Assembly (NCBI GenBank): GCA_945919465.1
Contig: CAMEJG010000003.1
Coordinates: forward strand, 31,399-95,398
Direction: 5' to 3'
Source: an uncultured Anaeroplasma sp.
GTDB lineage: Bacteria; Bacillota_I; Bacilli_A; Acholeplasmatales; Anaeroplasmataceae
DNA length: 64,000 nt
In this document: positions 63,577 through 64,000 of the stretch, piece after piece
How positions within the stretch are numbered: position 1 is the first letter of the stretch
Layout of the letters: each line of letters starts with the position of its first letter
Notes under the pieces: generated by a model
Databases searched by the model: none
Seen by the model: the letters and a program-made list of their open reading frames with translations, nothing else
Told to the model about the DNA's origin: nothing
Position numbers and translations under genes: made by a program

Positions 63577-63768
63577 GAATATCGTTCTCCTGAATCTGGA
63601 AAAATCATTAAGATTTTTTTATTTTTAAATAAATTCTTCTTTTATTATCTAAAAATTTTTAATATTTAAATATCAAAAGATTTGACATGAATTAAACTAT
63701 GATAATCATAATAATATAATATGCAATTTAATCTGTAAAATATTTTTAAGAAAAAAATATTTTAAAAT

Positions 63769-63797
63769 AAAAAAAAGTCCAAGAAAAATCTTGAACT
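63769..63797 (-). terminator. Terminator of the tRNA-Asn/tRNA-Glu unit
   Basis: 9-bp stem 63776-63784/63789-63797 (one G-U pair), eight U on the minus strand. Confidence 0.85.
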
Positions 63798-63810
63798 AAA
63801 ATTGTTTAGA

Positions 63811-63887
63811 TGGTGACCCGTACGGGGTTCGAACCCATAAGTGCATGCGTGAAAGGCATGTGTGTTAACCGTTTCACCAACGGGCCA
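63811..63887 (-). tRNA. tRNA-Glu (anticodon TTC)
   Basis: Acceptor TGGCCCG pairs with CGGGTCA, encoded CCA at 63813-63811. Anticodon stem CATGC/GCATG, loop CTTTCAC, anticodon TTC. The main tRNA-Glu. Two small hairpins separate it from tRNA-Asn (for example GTTATGC/GCATAAC near 63922-63939). Confidence 0.95.
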
Positions 63888-63946
63888 TCTATATAAATGA
63901 GCTATCGCAAGCTCAACCTTGGTTATGCATAAGCATAACATAAAAA

Positions 63947-64000
63947 TGGCGCCCGCTGTAAGACTCGAACTTACGACACCTTGATTAACAGTCAAGTGCT
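63947..64000 (-). tRNA. tRNA-Asn (anticodon GTT), 5' part outside the window
   Basis: From the window edge the minus strand reads the anticodon stem CTTGA/TCAAG with loop CTGTTAA (GTT). A T-arm AAGTTCGAGTCTT, acceptor strand CAGCGGGCG region and encoded CCA (63949-63947) follow. The D-arm and 5' acceptor are not in the window. Confidence 0.85.

Noticed and set aside
63762..63995. 77-codon minus-strand frame
   Set aside because: It is a chance frame across two tRNA genes and their terminator.

Overview
The window is strongly AT-rich and reads as the chromosome of a low-GC Firmicute, most likely a gut-type anaerobic member of the Bacilli or Erysipelotrichia group. The evidence is Firmicutes-type gene content (RecU next to a class A penicillin-binding protein, PyrK/PyrD-1B, PyrR-type attenuation, PepF, PerR with a reverse rubrerythrin), very clear AGGAGG ribosome sites, tRNA genes that encode CCA, and TGA used as a stop. 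A peptidoglycan synthase shows that it has a cell wall, so it is not a mycoplasma. The lineage is inference from gene content.

1-16.9 kb: a cut-off beta-helix protein (DUF3737), a NUDIX hydrolase, two tRNAs, an RsuA-type pseudouridine synthase, galE, and a giant ABC ATPase/FtsX permease fusion. Then comes a complete UMP operon on the minus strand, in transcription order pyrB-pyrC-carA-carB-pyrK-pyrD-pyrF-pyrE. It has a promoter, a PyrR-binding loop and an attenuator in front, and a terminator behind. Most of its genes overlap or abut.

16.9-27.6 kb: two small poorly known genes, one a degenerate cysteine-synthase-like protein, sit behind pepF. Next is a five-gene operon: jetA-jetB-jetC-jetD of a type II Wadjet (SMC-type anti-plasmid) system, followed at 2 nt by a short gene for a recombinase-like core-binding domain without a catalytic domain. 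The intrinsic terminator of that fifth gene lies before its stop codon. A trigger factor lacking the ribosome-binding domain follows.

27.7-35.5 kb: recU-pbp, a tRNA-Arg, a PfpI-family protein, a sugar isomerase/epimerase, a TetR regulator with its operator and a lipase-like hydrolase, and an XRE-type membrane protein with a histidine-rich repeated tail.

35.5-47.9 kb: a cello-oligosaccharide/beta-glucan locus. It holds an ABC importer (binding protein, two permeases, MsmK-like ATPase), a cellobiose phosphorylase (GH94), a GH1 beta-glucosidase, an intracellular GH5 enzyme, an aldose epimerase and a LacI regulator. LacI-type operators occur at three promoters, and cre-like sites precede the binding-protein gene. 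Imported oligosaccharides would be cut inside the cell and phosphorolysed to glucose-1-phosphate plus glucose, which are glycolytic substrates.

47.9-54.8 kb: MATE transporter, small lipoprotein, TVP38-type membrane protein, metallo-hydrolase and nitroreductase, then a decayed zone. That zone contains an IS21-like end, a broken winged-helix gene, two orphan genes, a serine-recombinase C-terminus with stops, and a possible tRNA 3' scar.

54.8-64 kb: tRNA-Glu next to gltX, an HtrA-like lipoprotein protease, the perR-reverse rubrerythrin operon with a Per/Fur box, a SWIM-SNF2 helicase, a 43-residue basic protein, a DtxR regulator, a serine acetyltransferase pseudogene, and tRNA-Glu plus a cut tRNA-Asn.
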